64,000 bases of DNA. Origin: Erwinia_E haradaeae_F (GTDB taxonomy: Bacteria; Pseudomonadota; Gammaproteobacteria; Enterobacterales; Enterobacteriaceae). A program made the position numbers and the translations under genes. The stretch is taken from positions 992,001 through 1,056,000 of the forward strand of contig NZ_LR217698.1 in the NCBI RefSeq assembly GCF_900698855.1, given 5' to 3'. Positions 43,850-57,517 of the stretch are shown here, one piece after another (position 1 is the first letter of the stretch; each line of letters starts with the position of its first letter). The notes beneath the pieces were generated by a model. That model saw nothing but the letters and a program-made list of their open reading frames with translations, searched no databases and was not told the DNA's origin.

Positions 43850-43916
43850 GCTAGGCATTATTTTAATAAAAAAAGCCATCATAGTGATGGCTTTTTTTAT
43901 TAAAATAATGCCTAGC
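43850..43916 (-). terminator. rRNA operon terminator within a perfect 32-bp-arm palindrome
   Basis: Positions 43850-43881 and 43885-43916 are exact reverse complements around a 3-nt centre. The inner part is a normal rrn terminator (GCCATCA-CTA-TGATGGC then a T7 run, read on the minus strand). The outer part extends through an A/T-only stem into GCTAGGCAT, the last nine bases of 5S rRNA. So the sequence beyond the terminator carries a full complement of the 5S 3' end. Confidence 0.85.
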
Positions 43917-44027
43917 GGTTCCCTACTCTCACATGGGGAGACCCCACACTACCATCGGCACCACGGCGTTTCACTTCTGAGTTCGGTATGGGATCAGGTG
44001 GGACCACCGCGTTATGGCCGCTAGACA
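43908..44027 (-). rRNA. rrf: 5S ribosomal RNA
   Basis: 120 nt, matching the E. coli 5S over most of its length (for example CCCCATGTGAGAGTAGGGAA near the 3' end on the minus strand). Last gene of the operon. Ends were set by analogy with E. coli TGCCTGGC…CAGGCAT. The 5' end reads TGTCTAGC and the 3' end GCTAGGCA, so helix I contains one G-U pair. Confidence 0.95.
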
Positions 44028-44147
44028 AGTTCTGTTATATTGTTAACTTGTTGCTCTTTTCTGAGCAAGGAAAATGCATATCCATTACAAGCTGAAATAT
44101 ATAATATCTGAGTTCTTAAGTATCTAAAAGAACGCTTCTGGTGTTGT

Positions 44148-47095
<2,948 letters not shown>

Positions 47096-47321
47096 TTACA
47101 ACCCACAAGCGTCCTGTGGACTAATTAATCAATTATCTTATTAAGATACACTCAGTTCTATACTTTCTCTAATTATAGAAACTAAAATTATTTTAGGTAT
47201 ACTATTTTATTTTTTCAGCTTGTTCCGGATTATTAAAGAGCATTTTTCTTAAACAAAATACTAATACTTTAGAATTTTAAACATATTAATATAAAATTCC
47301 TTTTCACACAAGTTTTTATTG
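47096..47321 (-). promoter_or_regulatory. 23S leader spacer with boxA
   Basis: 226 nt between 23S and tRNA-Ala. On the minus strand TGCTCTTTAATA (47231-47242) followed by ATCCGGAACA corresponds to the E. coli spacer boxA element, which supports rRNA antitermination. Confidence 0.6.
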
Positions 47322-47394
47322 TGGAGCTAAGCGGGATCGAACCGCTGACCTCCTGCGTGCAAAGCAGGCGCTCTTCCGTCTGAGCTATAGCCCC
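47322..47394 (-). tRNA. alaT: tRNA-Ala (UGC)
   Basis: 73 nt, clover-leaf readable: acceptor GGGGCTA, anticodon TGC in CTTTGCACG, T-loop GGTTCGATCCC and 3' AGCTCCA. The bases after the discriminator A are CAA, so the CCA tail is not encoded and must be added enzymatically. It sits in the 16S-23S spacer. Confidence 0.96.
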
Positions 47395-47486
47395 ATATAA
47401 TTAAAACCTGCAAAAACCTTGTATAGACCCAAGATTATAATCTATAAATCTTAATTATTTAAGATTTAATTTACAATCAAAAAACT

Positions 47487-47563
47487 TGGTAGGCCTGAGT
47501 GGACTTGAACCACCGACCTCACCCTTATCAGGGGTGTGCTCTAACCATCTGAGCTACAAGCCT
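47487..47563 (-). tRNA. ileT: tRNA-Ile (GAU)
   Basis: 77 nt including an encoded CCA (complement of tgg at 47487-47489). Acceptor AGGCTTG, anticodon GAT in CCTGATAAG, T-loop GGTTCAAGTCC. Nearly identical to the E. coli spacer tRNA. It is first of the two spacer tRNAs in transcription order. Confidence 0.96.
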
Positions 47564-47587
47564 ATAAGGTTTTACTTATTACTCTAA

Positions 47588-47612
47588 TGATCAGACAATC
47601 TGTGTGGGCACT
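47588..47612 (-). other. 16S processing stem, trailer arm
   Basis: This 25-nt segment is the exact reverse complement of the leader arm at 49309-49333; together they form the RNase III stem that encloses 16S rRNA. The core GACAATCTGTGTGGGCAC is as in E. coli rrn operons. Confidence 0.8.
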
Positions 47613-47635
47613 TCTTGGAATTCTATACTTAGTGT

Positions 47636-49178
<1,543 letters not shown>

Positions 49179-49308
49179 AAGTTCAATATTTTTTACTTCA
49201 TTCTTAAAAAATAAAACAGAATATATAATATATCTATATTAGACTGAAATATAAATTTTAAGACTTAATATTATTCACGTTATAAAAACGTTTTATAGAT
49301 ATTCTTAG

Positions 49309-49348
49309 AGTGCCCACACAGATTGTCTGATCAATTTTTTAAAGAACA
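49309..49348 (-). promoter_or_regulatory. 16S leader: processing arm and boxA
   Basis: 49309-49333 is the upstream arm of the 16S processing stem (exact complement of 47588-47612). On the transcribed strand it is preceded by TGTTCTTTAAAAAA (49335-49348), the position and form of the rrn leader boxA antitermination element. Confidence 0.7.
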
Positions 49349-49364
49349 AGTACATAGGATATTC

Positions 49365-49392
49365 ATCATACACGTAACTTATTTATAGTCAA
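49365..49392 (-). promoter_or_regulatory. rRNA operon promoter (P2-like)
   Basis: On the minus strand TTGACT (49387-49392) is separated by 16 bp from TATGAT (49365-49370), about 190 nt upstream of 16S and just before boxA. The -35 TTGACT resembles that of E. coli rrn P2. An additional TATAAT at 49410-49415 could mark a second start, but lacks a -35 box. Confidence 0.6.
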
Positions 49393-49509
49393 CTTTTTTT
49401 TAACATTTTATTATACTTTTATTAAAAATCTATAATCTTCTGTTAATAAAGATCTTTGACTTAATTAAGTTCTCTATCAAAAAATATTCGCTAATCATCT
49501 ATCTAAGCT

Positions 49510-49533
49510 CCCCAACCCTAAAAAGAGTTGGGG
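49510..49533 (-). terminator. Hairpin downstream of groEL
   Basis: CCCCAAC and GTTGGGG form the most GC-rich hairpin outside the rRNA genes, 28 nt past the groEL stop. No T run follows on the minus strand, so it may act as a 3' stabiliser or an imperfect terminator. Confidence 0.5.
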
Positions 49534-49560
49534 TGATCTTATAAAGAATCAAACGAATAA

Positions 49561-51204
49561 CTACATCATACCACCCATTCCAGGAGAGCCCATTCCAGGA
49601 TTAGAAGCTACATCAGGTGCATCACTTTTAGGTACATCAGTTATCATGCATTCAGTAGTAATCATCAAACCAGCAATAGACGCTGCGTACTGTAAAGCTG
49701 AACGAGTGACTTTAGTTGGATCAAGAATACCAAAATTAATCATATCACCATACTCTTCCGTTTGAGCATTATAACCGTAATTTCCTGATCCCTCTTTGAC
49801 AGCATTTGTTACTACAGAAGCTTCTGCACCTGCGTTGGATACAATTTGACGCATTGGTGATTCCATGGCTCGTAGCGCAACCTTAATTCCAACATTTTGA
49901 TCTTCATTCTGACCTTGTAGATTGCCTAAACAAGATGCTACGCGAACCAACGCGACACCTCCTCCAGCCACTACTCCTTCATCTACTGCAGCGCGGGTAG
50001 CATTTAAAGCATCTTCCACACGTGTTTTTTTCTCTTTCATTTCAATTTCAGTTGCCGCACCAACTTTTACTACAGCCACACCACCTGCTAATTTTGCAAC
50101 ACGCTCTTGCAGCTTTTCACGATCATAATCAGACTTTGTGTCTTGTATCTCTTGGCGAATATGACTCACACGGGCAGAAATAGCCTCTGACTTGCCACGA
50201 CCATCAATAATAGTTGTAGTATCCTTGGTAATGACAACACGTTTGGCCTGACCCATATCTTCTAATACAGTTTTTTCCAATTCCATACCAAGATCTTCTG
50301 ATATGACAGTTCCACCAGTTAAAACAGCTATATCTTGTAACATAGCCTTACGACGATCACCAAAACCAGGCGCTTTTACCGCAGCTATTTTTACTATACC
50401 ACGCATAGCGTTTACAACTAAAGTGGCTAATGCTTCACCTTCAACGTCTTCAGCAATAATAAAAAGCGATTTACTTGATTTTGCAACTTCTTCTAAAATT
50501 GGTATAAGCTCTCTAATACTAGAAATCTTTTTATCCACCAGTAGAATCAATGGAGATTCTAGTTCTATTAAACCAGTATCTGGTTTATTAATAAAATAAG
50601 GCGACAAGTAACCGCGATCAAATTGCATACCTTCAACCACATCTAGCTCGTCGTGTAAACCATTCCCTTCTTCAACACTGATCACACCTTCTTTACCAAC
50701 TCTTTCCATCGCTCTAGCAATTAACTCACCTACAGATGCATCAGAATTAGCAGAAATAGTCCCGACTTGCGCAATACCTTTAAAGTCAGAACAAGGTACA
50801 GATATTTTTTTTAATTCTTCCACTGCTGCAATTACTGCTTTATCAATTCCCCGTTTAATATCCATAGGATTCATACTAGCAGCAATTGCTTTTAAACCTT
50901 CATTAACTATAGATTGCGCTAATACAGTAGCAGTAGTAGTACCATCACCAGCAGCTTCATTTGCTTTAGAAGCTACCTCTTTTACCATCTGTGCGCCCAT
51001 GTTTTCAAACTTATCTTCTAATTCAATTTCTCGGGCAACAGACACACCATCTTTAGTAATACTTGGTGCACCAAAAGATTTATCCAAAATAACATTACGA
51101 CCTTTAGGTCCTAAAGTTACTTTTACCGCATCAGCGAGCAAATTAACGCCACATAGCATTTTAATGCGAGCATCATTACCAAACTTGATATCTTTAGCTG
51201 CCAT
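49561..51204 (-). CDS. groEL: Chaperonin GroEL (60 kDa)
   Basis: Tetradecameric ATP-dependent chaperonin. The 547 aa compare with 548 in E. coli. MAAKDIKFGNDARIKML, TLGPKGRNVILDKSFGAPSITKDGVSVAREIEL, the ATP-binding DGTTTATVLAQ near residue 87, AVKAPGFGDRRKAMLQDIAVLTGG near 272 and the GMGSPGMGGMM tail are all present. AAGGAA lies 7 nt before the ATG. groES, normally immediately upstream in the same operon, is not found: 1 kb upstream holds no open frame of its size. No sigma-32 promoter was recognised there. GroEL is often over-produced in endosymbionts; nothing in this sequence shows that directly. Confidence 0.98.
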   Translation of the reverse strand: MAAKDIKFGNDARIKMLCGVNLLADAVKVTLGPKGRNVILDKSFGAPSITKDGVSVAREIELEDKFENMGAQMVKEVASKANEAAGDGTTTATVLAQSIVNEGLKAIAASMNPMDIKRGIDKAVIAAVEELKKISVPCSDFKGIAQVGTISANSDASVGELIARAMERVGKEGVISVEEGNGLHDELDVVEGMQFDRGYLSPYFINKPDTGLIELESPLILLVDKKISSIRELIPILEEVAKSSKSLFIIAEDVEGEALATLVVNAMRGIVKIAAVKAPGFGDRRKAMLQDIAVLTGGTVISEDLGMELEKTVLEDMGQAKRVVITKDTTTIIDGRGKSEAISARVSHIRQEIQDTKSDYDREKLQERVAKLAGGVAVVKVGAATEIEMKEKKTRVEDALNATRAAVDEGVVAGGGVALVRVASCLGNLQGQNEDQNVGIKVALRAMESPMRQIVSNAGAEASVVTNAVKEGSGNYGYNAQTEEYGDMINFGILDPTKVTRSALQYAASIAGLMITTECMITDVPKSDAPDVASNPGMGSPGMGGMM

Positions 51205-52227
51205 GATGTATTTCCTTTTATATTATATTTCACATTACTTGTTGTAAAATAATAAAACTTTCTAACTCTAGATATTTATCCTTAAATCTTTTACAAGTAT
51301 ATCATTCCCTAAAATACATCATTAATACCCTAATCATGATAAATGATATAGTTGTAAAACTGATACCTTTAATTTAATTAAACTTAACTCAATCCTTCAT
51401 GATTATATTAAAATCCTTAAGGACTTCTATTCTCTGTAATACAATTACTATTGTAATACAGTTAATATCTTCTTCCGGTAAAGAACCAAACAATCATTCT
51501 TCCGCTAACAAAACTCATCAAAAAAAAACGAATTAAAGTCAAACTTTATCTGTGCTCACTTATAAATAACTTGATTATATAACAAATTAATTTATTCGTT
51601 AACCTCCTAATTAAAGAAACCTAAATTAATATCAAAAAATACTTAAATCACCTTACGAATCTAATTAACTGTTATATTGAATTATATATGGTATTACAAA
51701 AAGATCTTTCAAGTGCTAATAGTAATTTTTTTCAAGATATAACAATAATCCTGTTAGTTAATTAAAGCATCAAGAAAAAAACATAAACTATAATACAACT
51801 ATCTAATAAATCATTATATTGTTATCAACAATAAACAATATAATTTATCATATTTTGTTCTGTTTATACAGACATTCATAAATGAAATCAGATTCAATAT
51901 TCTGCATAATCTCATAATCTCATAATCTCATAATCTCATAATAACTCGAATCTTAACAAAATAATTACTACTCTAGCACTCATAATAAATCTACAAACAC
52001 ATCAATAAATGAAAAATAAAAAAACAGGTTAATGAAATTTCATTATCATATTTATAACGTATTCTAAAGATATTAAAATAATCAAATACCCTATAAGATA
52101 AAATCAAGATAAAATCTTTTTAGACACCTCATATCATTCAATTATGCCAAAAAGAAATAGATAAAATAAACCTGTGATATTAGAATATTAGAACTGTAAC
52201 TTTTAATCACCATAAATATCTATTTTT
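51205..52227. other. Gene-free stretch upstream of groEL
   Basis: 1.0 kb where groES would be expected; no frame of about 97 codons and no recognisable remnant. It contains an 8-bp tandem repeat (51905-51942) and an 11-bp-arm hairpin at 51813-51844 (attatattgtt/aacaatataat). Confidence 0.7.
51905..51942. repeat. Tandem repeat, 8-bp unit, about 4.75 copies
   Basis: The unit cataatct is repeated four times without a mismatch and followed by a partial fifth copy. It is the clearest microsatellite in the window and could vary in length between strains. No gene overlaps it. Confidence 0.85.
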
Positions 52228-52767
52228 TTAAAAAAAGGTCCATCCAGGAACATATTCTAAACCAATAAAATATAACATATATAGAATTAAAATAATAAGC
52301 ATTGGTGAACAATCTATACCACCAATAAGTGGTATAAATCTACGTATTCTAATCATCATCGGTTCTGTTAATTGAAATAAAACATAATCTAGTGAATTCG
52401 CTTCACGATGAACCCAGCTTATAATCGCACGACTGATTACAATCCAGAAAATAAGTGAACCAACTGATTTAATCAGAAGAACTAAGCCAAAATAGAAAAA
52501 GACAGGTTCAAATCTCAACAATCTTAATATAATCGGAACTAATAATACACTAAGAATATAAGCAATAGCTAATGTCGCAATATCTATTGGTCTAAATACA
52601 GAAAGAACGCGCTGAAACGGTCTAATCATAGGATAAGTAATTTTTATTGCACGCTGCAAGAACGGATTATAAAAATCACAACCAGTCCACTGCATCCAAA
52701 TATATAGTAACAATATCTTAATGTACAAAGTTATTACAGTAGTTAATAAAAAAAACAATGCTAACAT
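52228..52767 (-). CDS. yggT: YggT family integral membrane protein
   Basis: Inner-membrane protein of the YggT family (179 aa against 188 in E. coli), function not settled; a role in osmotic tolerance or membrane homeostasis has been proposed. The sequence has two similar hydrophobic halves, each beginning with paired membrane segments and carrying a conserved motif: YPMIRPFQRVLSVFRPIDIATL in the first, and EPMMIRIRRFIPLIGGIDCSPMLIIL in the second, as in family members. It starts 18 nt after yggS, the E. coli order, and the two are probably co-transcribed. yggU and rdgB that follow in E. coli are missing. Confidence 0.9.
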   Translation of the reverse strand: MLALFFLLTTVITLYIKILLLYIWMQWTGCDFYNPFLQRAIKITYPMIRPFQRVLSVFRPIDIATLAIAYILSVLLVPIILRLLRFEPVFFYFGLVLLIKSVGSLIFWIVISRAIISWVHREANSLDYVLFQLTEPMMIRIRRFIPLIGGIDCSPMLIILILYMLYFIGLEYVPGWTFF

Positions 52768-52785
52768 GAAATTCCTTAGTGATTT

Positions 52786-53502
52786 TTATTGACCAGGCAA
52801 ATGTAGCTCTCTATCACTCTGGTGTCGTTTACCAAAAATAGAAGTACCAATACGAAGCATAGTGCTTCCACATATGATCGCATCGTTAATGTCCCCGCTC
52901 ATACCTAGTGAAAGGGTATCTACATCAGGATAATCATCTTTTAATTGATTAAATGCTTTTTCCAATCTCTGATATTCCATGAGCGAAGAATTATTATTCT
53001 TTGACTCTTTCGGTATAGCCATAAGACCTCGCAACTTCAACCGTGGAAAATAGCTAATTTTCCTAACTAACTCTGGTAAATCTTCCAACAAAATGCCTGC
53101 TTTTGTCTCTTCATAACTGATATTGATTTGAATCAATACATTAATCGGTTTTTGATCACAAGATCGATATTTGTTCAGTAATTGTGCGATACGGAAGCAA
53201 CTAACTGTGTGACACCAATCAAAATACTCTGATACAAGACGACTTTTATTTGATTGAACTCTTCCAATAAAATGCCAAGAGAGAAGAGGGTTATCTAAAA
53301 TTTTAATTTTTTCCACTCCTTCTTGTGCATAATTTTCACCAAAAGAATATTGTCCAACGGAAACAGCTTCCTTAATCGCTGTAATAGAGTGATTTTTACT
53401 GACTGCAAGTAAAGTAATATTTTGAGGATTACGGCCGCATTTTTCTGCCATAACTGTCATCTGATTCCAGATATTGTATAAATTATATGTAATTAATTTC
53501 AT
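52786..53502 (-). CDS. yggS: PLP-homeostasis protein YggS
   Basis: COG0325 (PLPBP) family protein, a single-domain alanine-racemase-like TIM barrel that binds pyridoxal phosphate and affects vitamin B6 and amino-acid homeostasis, without known catalytic activity. 238 aa against 234 in E. coli. The PLP lysine is in ITLLAVSKNHS near residue 36; FGENYAQEGVEKI, WHFIGRVQSNKSR, VLIQINIS, LRGLMAIP, LSLGMSGDINDAI and GSTMLRIGTSIFG follow the family. ATG at 53502, no strong Shine-Dalgarno sequence. It is paired with yggT. Confidence 0.95.
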   Translation of the reverse strand: MKLITYNLYNIWNQMTVMAEKCGRNPQNITLLAVSKNHSITAIKEAVSVGQYSFGENYAQEGVEKIKILDNPLLSWHFIGRVQSNKSRLVSEYFDWCHTVSCFRIAQLLNKYRSCDQKPINVLIQINISYEETKAGILLEDLPELVRKISYFPRLKLRGLMAIPKESKNNNSSLMEYQRLEKAFNQLKDDYPDVDTLSLGMSGDINDAIICGSTMLRIGTSIFGKRHQSDRELHLPGQ

Positions 53503-54174
53503 ATTTTAAATAAATCACGATGAAGAAAAGAAGAAACTTAAACATTTATCTTCACTGTTTTATGAGAGATAAGATCCTTCCGATATTAACCTTCAAATTG
53601 CTATAAAGTTTAATTTAATAATAATATTCTCAAATCTTATAGATATAGTTACTACAAATTTAGTCATATTACTCTAGTAATCTTATACTCCTTAATCAAG
53701 GAATTAATTATATATCATAATAAAAATCTGATCCCAAGAATGAATTTATTCATCATATCATATCATATCATATCATGATTATCATCATACAGTGATTTTG
53801 ATGTAATCAAAAAAACACTCTAGAAACAAGCACAAATAAAAAAATTAAATATGATCTAGTCTTTTATAAAAATACCATATTGTTATAAATAATATCATAA
53901 CCAAAAGGCATTGCTGCCTCTATAAAAATAAACTATATACACTTAAATAACGGTTACCTAGAAAATCCCGCACACATTTCTCTTTTAACACAGAGAAAAT
54001 GTTATTTCCTGATTATTAAGTAATGATATACATCTTTTATTTTCTCATTAAAAAATTAAATAATTTTAAACTATAATAAAAAATAAAATTTTCGTAACAT
54101 AATATTATAATATGAATCTAGATATTTCTCATCATAAAAAATATAAGTCATAAAAAATAAAATAGACGTAATGT
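53503..54174. other. Gene-free stretch between truA and yggS
   Basis: 0.67 kb with no supported gene. It holds a short tandem array of CATAT (53754-53776). Nothing else recognisable. Confidence 0.7.
53754..53776. repeat. Tandem repeat, 5-bp unit, about 4.6 copies
   Basis: CATAT is repeated four times with a partial fifth copy, in non-coding DNA. Short enough to be slippage-derived. Confidence 0.75.
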
Positions 54175-55023
54175 TTAACGAAAATATTTTTCAACTAATA
54201 ACTCCTCTTTAGACTGAAAAGAAAAGGAGCCAGATAAAGTATTTGGTATTTCATACTTAGACGGATAGTCTACAGAAACTAAATATAAACCACGAGCGGA
54301 AGCTGTTGCGGCCGCTAATGCACGATTTTTTGCTACAAGCACATCAGAAATCCAATGTTCAGGTTTTTTCCCAGAACCAACCTCTATTAAACTACCAACA
54401 ATATTACGAACCATATGATGAACAAATGAATTAGCCTGTATATCAATGATAACATACCTGTCGTCTCGAGTAATATTTAAGTACATTATATTTCTCACAG
54501 GTAAACGTGATTGACATTGTCCAGAACGAAATGATGTAAAATTATGCTCACCTAATAAACAACGACTAGCACGGTACATTTTATCAATGTCTAAAAGATG
54601 GTAAATATATGCCGACCTTTCTCTAAAAATTGCGGATCGATGTAAATTATGATTGTTGACCACATAACGATAGAAGCGAGATAAAGCATTAAATCTAGCA
54701 TGAAATAAATCAGGCACTTTCTTTACCCACCTTATAACTATATCTTCAGGTAAGCATCTGTTTACACCGCGTAGCCAAGCGTTCTCTGTGCGTTGAGAAT
54801 AAGTTTTAAAATGAATAACTTGTCCAGTGGCATGAACTCCAGAATCTGTTCGTCCTGCACAAGTAACCCAAATTTTATGATCAGCAACTCGTTCAATGGC
54901 TCTTTCTACTTCTTCCTGTACAGTAGAGACTGAAATCTGGCGCTGCCAGCCCGAATAACAACTCCCATCATATTCCACACCAAGTGCTAATGTAGTAAAA
55001 GTCTTTATGACCTGGATTACCAC
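54175..55023 (-). CDS. truA: tRNA pseudouridine(38-40) synthase TruA
   Basis: Makes pseudouridine at positions 38-40 of the tRNA anticodon arm. The catalytic aspartate is in CAGRTDSGVHATGQVIHF near residue 60. FHARFNALSRFYRYVV, GEHNFTSFRSGQCQSRLPVRN and ANSFVHHMVRNIVGSLIEVGSGK follow the family order. 282 aa against 270 in E. coli; the extra residues are at both ends. The start is taken as the GTG at 55023, with AGGAG about 11 nt upstream; the family-specific part begins at TLALGVEYDGSCYSGWQRQ. The gene stands alone; E. coli neighbours usg and dedA are absent. Confidence 0.95.
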   Translation of the reverse strand: MVIQVIKTFTTLALGVEYDGSCYSGWQRQISVSTVQEEVERAIERVADHKIWVTCAGRTDSGVHATGQVIHFKTYSQRTENAWLRGVNRCLPEDIVIRWVKKVPDLFHARFNALSRFYRYVVNNHNLHRSAIFRERSAYIYHLLDIDKMYRASRCLLGEHNFTSFRSGQCQSRLPVRNIMYLNITRDDRYVIIDIQANSFVHHMVRNIVGSLIEVGSGKKPEHWISDVLVAKNRALAAATASARGLYLVSVDYPSKYEIPNTLSGSFSFQSKEELLVEKYFR

Positions 55024-56233
55024 GAATTAATATACTCCTAGATAAAATTACTAAATATTAACAGCTATTAAATTTATCATTCATAATAAATGATCAATGA
55101 TTTATACTAAAACTACACAGATAAATGCTCTCATCGTTATCATTAAACCAACCAATACATAAAATATAAAATACCCAAAACTAATGACTCTAAAAAGCGC
55201 TCCTTTTTGATAGATGAAATCTCTGATAAAAATATAATGTTAAGACTATACTAAATCTATAATCCAGATCTTATATCTATTTATAGAACAAGAATTTAGA
55301 GAAAATTAAAAATAAAATCATATAGATAATCTATACTAATGTTCTCATAAAATGATCTCTTGCGTAAATAAAATTGATAACATAATCGCTTTAGTATCTA
55401 CGCGCTTCTAATTTGTATCCCTAGTCTAATTAAGAACTAACACTGATTAAGGAAATTAACTCAACAGAACTTCAATCAGCTCATAATATATACAAAGTAT
55501 ATACAAAAAAATCACTAATTAATTAATGACGTATCTACATTAATCCAATATATTCTAATCTAATGTTAAGTAACAAAATACTTTCTGTGATTAATTACAA
55601 AAAATAAGACTTGGATGTAATTAACCGTACCAACTAAAACAACTATAGATCCTTACGTACTCTAAAAAATGATATATCTTATTTTTTGTTATTCTATTAA
55701 AAAAAATGGAAAAAATTAAACACTCTATCAATTTTCTATGCCCTTATAAATCCGTATAATAGGTTATTATAGAAATAAAAACTATTTTCTATTGTTATAT
55801 AATTACACTATCTCATCTTATCATGATTATTAATAACTATAATATATTATTCAAGTAATCACTTTAACATAAGACATCTTATCGTTCATAACGATTCTAC
55901 TTTATTCATTAGTATGATTAGAATCATCATATCGATGCACATTGATCATCCATCGATGATCACAATTACCTAAATATTTTATTAAAAAAAAATAAAATAA
56001 AACCATAGAAGTCAAGAATCAATACGATGCCTGAAAAAACGGTTCTCACTAAATAAGCCTAGCTAATTAAAAAGTCAAAACCCATTTTTTCTTAAAACAG
56101 AATACAATATCGATTGATCATATATCTTACTAAAAATATAATCAAAATATCTTAGCATCGACACATATTATAGAAATATTCTAATTAATTACTTAAAACG
56201 ACTCGTAACTTATAATAGTCTAATCTGAAAATA
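55024..56233. other. Gene-free stretch between gltA and truA
   Basis: 1.2 kb with no supported gene. A perfect hairpin with relatively GC-rich arms (tgatcatc, loop catc, gatgatca) lies at 55943-55962, about 270 nt past the gltA stop; no T run follows on the gltA strand. An 11-bp direct repeat tatatacaaag-like pair occurs near 55488-55506. Confidence 0.65.
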
Positions 56234-57517
56234 CTAAGATGTGATCTTAGAGTTAAAATTTCGTTGTGTATATCCAGTATATAGTTGTCGAGGTCGCGAA
56301 ATTTTAATACCTTCATCATACATTTCCTTCCAATGTGCGATCCAGCCCACCGTACGCGCCATAGCAAAAATGGCTGTAAACATAGATGAAGGAATACCCA
56401 TTGCCTTCAAAATAATGCCTGAGTAAAAATCAATATTTGGATAAAGCTTTCTCTCAATAAAATAAGAATCATGTAATGCAATATATTCAAGTTCCATTGC
56501 TACTTCCATGAGATCTTTTTTTACTTCTAGATGATTCAGGACTTCATGACATACTTCACGCATTACCATGGCACGTGGATCATAATTTTTATAAACCCTA
56601 TGACCAAAACCCATTAAACGAAACGGATCATTTTTATCCTTAGCACGTCGCAAAAATACAGGAATATTTTCAATAGTACCAATTTCTTCTAGCATTAAAA
56701 GACACGCTTCATTTGCACCACCATGAGAAGGACCCCATAACGATGCGACTGCTGCTGAAATACAAGAAAAAGGGTTAGCACCAGACGAACCGGCAGTGCG
56801 TATTGTAGATGTCGAAGCATTCTGTTCATGATCAGCATGTAAAATGAGAATACAATCTAAAGCGCGTTCTAAGATCGGGTTAATAACATATGTCTCTGAC
56901 GGATCAGAAAACATCATATATAAAATATTACCAGAATATGAAAAATCATGACATGGATATACAAAAGGCTTTCCTGTTGCATATCTATAACACATAGATA
57001 CCATAGTGGGCATTTGTGCTAATAAACGTATTGCAATTAAATCACGATGACTCTTTCTATGAACATCCATTGAATCGTGGTAAATTGCCGCCAACGCCCC
57101 AGTCATTCCACAAAGCATTGCCATTGGGTGAGCATGACGACAAAAACAACGTAATAAATTATATATTTGTTCATGAAGAAGAGAGTTATGGGTTAATGAA
57201 ATCTTAAAATCATGGAATTGCTTTACATTAGGAGCCTCACCATATAAAAGAATATAACATACTTCTAAATAATTTGAATTCAATGCTAGCTGATCAATAG
57301 GGAAACCCCTGTATAGCAAAACACCTTTATCCCCATCAATATAAGTGATACTAGATTGACACGATGCAGTAGAAGTGAATCCTGGATCAAAAGCAAAGTA
57401 TCCTTGCGCACCAAGCGTGCGAATATCTAATTCTTGACAACCCAATGAACCCCTTAAAATATTCAACTCAATAGGATCTTTTCCATCGATGGCCAATATT
57501 GCTTTTTTCTTATCCAT
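56234..57517 (-). CDS. gltA: Citrate synthase (type II)
   Basis: Condenses oxaloacetate and acetyl-CoA to citrate, the entry of the TCA cycle. 427 aa, equal to E. coli. Catalytic residues are in LILHADHEQNASTST (His), LWGPSHGGANEA (His) and KLYPNIDFYSGIIL (Asp). RLMGFGHRVYKNYDPRA and the N-terminal domain typical of the hexameric NADH-sensitive type II enzymes are present. The ATG at 57517 has the best Shine-Dalgarno sequence in the window (TAGGAGGTGG at 57521-57530). It is divergent from sdhC as in E. coli. A full cycle cannot be assumed from this window, but sdhCDAB and sucA follow. Confidence 0.98.
   Translation of the reverse strand: MDKKKAILAIDGKDPIELNILRGSLGCQELDIRTLGAQGYFAFDPGFTSTASCQSSITYIDGDKGVLLYRGFPIDQLALNSNYLEVCYILLYGEAPNVKQFHDFKISLTHNSLLHEQIYNLLRCFCRHAHPMAMLCGMTGALAAIYHDSMDVHRKSHRDLIAIRLLAQMPTMVSMCYRYATGKPFVYPCHDFSYSGNILYMMFSDPSETYVINPILERALDCILILHADHEQNASTSTIRTAGSSGANPFSCISAAVASLWGPSHGGANEACLLMLEEIGTIENIPVFLRRAKDKNDPFRLMGFGHRVYKNYDPRAMVMREVCHEVLNHLEVKKDLMEVAMELEYIALHDSYFIERKLYPNIDFYSGIILKAMGIPSSMFTAIFAMARTVGWIAHWKEMYDEGIKISRPRQLYTGYTQRNFNSKITS

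Larger units (their letters stand above)
49179..49560. other. rRNA leader and groEL 3' flank
   Basis: 382 bp upstream of 16S on the minus strand and downstream of groEL. It contains the leader processing arm, boxA, a sigma-70 promoter and, at 49510-49533, the groEL 3' hairpin. groEL and the rRNA operon are both on the minus strand, so groEL transcription runs toward the rRNA promoter. Confidence 0.75.

Noticed and set aside
43686..43907. Insertion-sequence end suggested by the palindrome and tandem repeat after ubiH
   Set aside because: The palindrome is centred on a normal rrn terminator and there is no transposase or target-site duplication.
49922..51247. Open frames on the plus strand inside groEL
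   Set aside because: Shadows of the well-conserved groEL frame on the opposite strand.
51205..51600. Degraded groES upstream of groEL
   Set aside because: I looked for the conserved start (IRPLHDRV) and end (DILAIVE) on the minus strand and found neither in any frame; a profile search could still change this.
51905..51942. Short tandem array as a CRISPR array
   Set aside because: The 8-bp units are directly adjacent with no spacers, and no cas genes are present.
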